This document shows positions 63,200 through 64,000 of a stretch of 64,000 nucleotides of DNA, one piece after another. Every line of letters starts with the position of its first letter. The stretch's first letter is position 1. Location: assembly GCF_000290615.1 (NCBI RefSeq), contig NZ_ALAS01000206.1, forward strand, positions 26,671 through 90,670, given 5' to 3'. Under the pieces are notes generated by a model that was not told the DNA's origin, searched no databases, and saw only the letters and a program-made list of their open reading frames with translations. The position numbers and the translations under genes were made by a program. The stretch is from Heyndrickxia coagulans DSM 1 = ATCC 7050 (GTDB lineage: Bacteria > Bacillota > Bacilli > Bacillales > Bacillaceae_C).

Positions 63200-63207
63200 T
63201 AGATAAA
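63179..63207 (-). promoter_or_regulatory. Candidate promoter of odhAB
   Basis: On the minus strand TTTATC (63202-63207) and TAAAAT (63179-63184) are 17 bases apart, with TGC directly before the -10 (extended -10). Confidence 0.5.
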
Positions 63208-63288
63208 GTTAAAAACTCTTATTTTTAAAAATTTGCATGAATAGTGATTCATTCTGTTTTTTCCCGGAAAGTGCTGCTGCATTTGCCT

Positions 63289-63317
63289 CACCCGATTGTT
63301 CAAAACCGCATATTTTA
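63289..63317 (+). promoter_or_regulatory. Sigma-K-like promoter of the Hsp20-like gene
   Basis: CACC (63289-63292), 16 bases, then CATATTTTA (63309-63317) matches the mother-cell sigma-K consensus MACM-N16-CATANNNTA. The start codon is 32 bases downstream. Confidence 0.5.
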
Positions 63318-63348
63318 TGATATCCCCGTTGCAGAAAGGAGCAGAAAA

Positions 63349-63795
63349 ATGTTCCCATGGAAAACGTTTCCGTTTACCGAAGAGATCTTCAAGATGATGA
63401 ATATGCCGTTTCCACCTGTACAGGAACATATAAACCAAGCCCTTTCTCAATGGGACGAATGGGGGAATGCGTTTAAAAAGGGGGACGGGAATGGACCGGC
63501 GGCCTCTTCCCCGGATGCAGGCGCCCCGTCTATAGAAGTATTTGAAACACTGGATTTTATTTTTATCCGCGTCCCTGTCCAGGAGGAAAGCATGCTCACC
63601 GGCTTAAAAATCTTCCACACTTCTCTTCAGGTCATGTTAAAATCATTCCCAAAACCGGACGCGGAACAGGTGATACGGCTGCCTTCCCCGGTGCGCCGGA
63701 AAGGGACGACCGCAAAATACCGGGACGGCATCCTGGAAATCCGGCTCCTGAAAAAAAGTGAACATGAAATGACAGAAGTCGGCATAGATTTTTAA
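63349..63795 (+). CDS. Hsp20/alpha-crystallin-like protein, possible spore coat/germination protein
   Basis: A 148-residue small heat-shock-fold protein. The C-terminal half holds the alpha-crystallin strands: VFETLDFIFIRVPV, then the closing TTAKYRDGILEIRLLKK. The N-terminus (MFPWKTFPFTEEIFKMM) is aromatic and Met-rich. This resembles the B. subtilis CotP/GerT/CotM group of spore-associated Hsp20 homologues. The sigma-K-like promoter supports expression in the mother cell. ATG 63349 follows AAAGGAG at 8 bases; the longer frame from 63244 runs through the promoter and is rejected. There is no terminator or further gene before the window end (63796-64000). Confidence 0.72.
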   Translation: MFPWKTFPFTEEIFKMMNMPFPPVQEHINQALSQWDEWGNAFKKGDGNGPAASSPDAGAPSIEVFETLDFIFIRVPVQEESMLTGLKIFHTSLQVMLKSFPKPDAEQVIRLPSPVRRKGTTAKYRDGILEIRLLKKSEHEMTEVGIDF

Positions 63796-64000
63796 CAGTC
63801 CGGCCCTCTGGATAAAACTTACAGTTGGTTCCATACGTATAGCTCCCGGTTATTTTGCGGATCAAAAAGGTTTATCCTTTTGGAAACGGGCGAAAGGCGG
63901 GCGCGGTTTCGTATGTGTCAAGTTTTTCTCGACAAGGTTTAAATATCGGGTATTCCAAGACACTCTTTTTGTACACTTTCGACTACCGTGCTTCACTTGC

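Noticed and set aside
1..64000. CRISPR arrays, tRNA/rRNA genes, prophage or intact transposons
   Set aside because: No regularly spaced repeats, no RNA gene cores and no transposase, integrase or phage structural genes were seen.

Overview
The window looks like chromosome from a spore-forming Bacillaceae of roughly even base composition. The best fit I can name is the Heyndrickxia (formerly Bacillus/Weizmannia) coagulans group, but this is inferred from gene content, not from a search. Supporting signs are an alpha/beta-type SASP gene with a sigma-G-like promoter, an Hsp20-like gene with a sigma-K-like promoter, a BceRSAB-type module, a BmrCD-type ABC pair, hisZGDBHAFI in Bacillus order, odhAB, a Rok-like protein and a YidC2 gene behind a MifM-like leader. 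No rRNA, tRNA, CRISPR array, phage or intact insertion sequence was seen.

Layout. 0-4.4 kb: a small stress-type membrane protein, a lysozyme-like protein, an acyl-CoA ligase, lrgAB-like genes and a SASP gene. 4.4-8.7 kb: a heterodimeric multidrug ABC exporter (BmrD/BmrC-like), a possible leader peptide and a cysteine-free HesB-like protein with a natural histidine tail. 9-13.2 kb: an MFS exporter, a DUF3900-like protein and an amino-acid permease, then about 700 bp without genes. 13.9-18.5 kb: a BceR/BceS/BceA/BceB-like peptide-antibiotic sensing and resistance module with a recognisable operator. 18.5-28 kb: small unknowns, a thioredoxin-reductase-like flavoprotein, folE, csp, msrA, a phasin-like protein with a UbiB-family kinase, a CynX-type transporter, and DUF2653- and DUF1836-like proteins. 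28-33 kb: a Ktr potassium channel pair, RarD, and a thiosulfate-type YeeE/YedE transporter with a TusA-like protein. 33-39.5 kb: the full histidine operon, with a promoter at the end of the preceding gene. 39.5-53.7 kb: a CHY zinc-finger protein, CorA, a permease, two different topoisomerase III genes, a LysM-3D protein, a decayed YhfW-like flavoprotein-Rieske gene, CBS and MBL-fold proteins, thiT under a TPP riboswitch, an SRAP protein and TrhO. 54-64 kb: YitT, the MifM-like/YidC2 pair, a Rok-like regulator, a cre-controlled aldehyde dehydrogenase, odhAB and an Hsp20-like protein.

The most interesting locus is 55.1-56.3 kb. A 102-codon ORF with one N-terminal membrane segment and a C-terminal segment resembling the MifM arrest sequence (Trp-Ile, then Arg, Pro and an acidic/proline run) lies immediately upstream of yidC2. 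Its codons 78-81 can form a 10-bp stem with the yidC2 ribosome-binding site. This is the architecture expected of a translation-arrest sensor of membrane insertion. Other regulatory elements read from the sequence are a perfect cre over the dhaS start, a BceR-type dyad lying on the kinase stop codon, CTGTA/TACAG dyads at the lrgAB promoter, and paired TGTAAGCG dyads at the odhAB promoter.

Limits: no database search, folding program or alignment was run. Family names come from motifs and remembered homologues. Promoters are consensus matches, not mapped starts.
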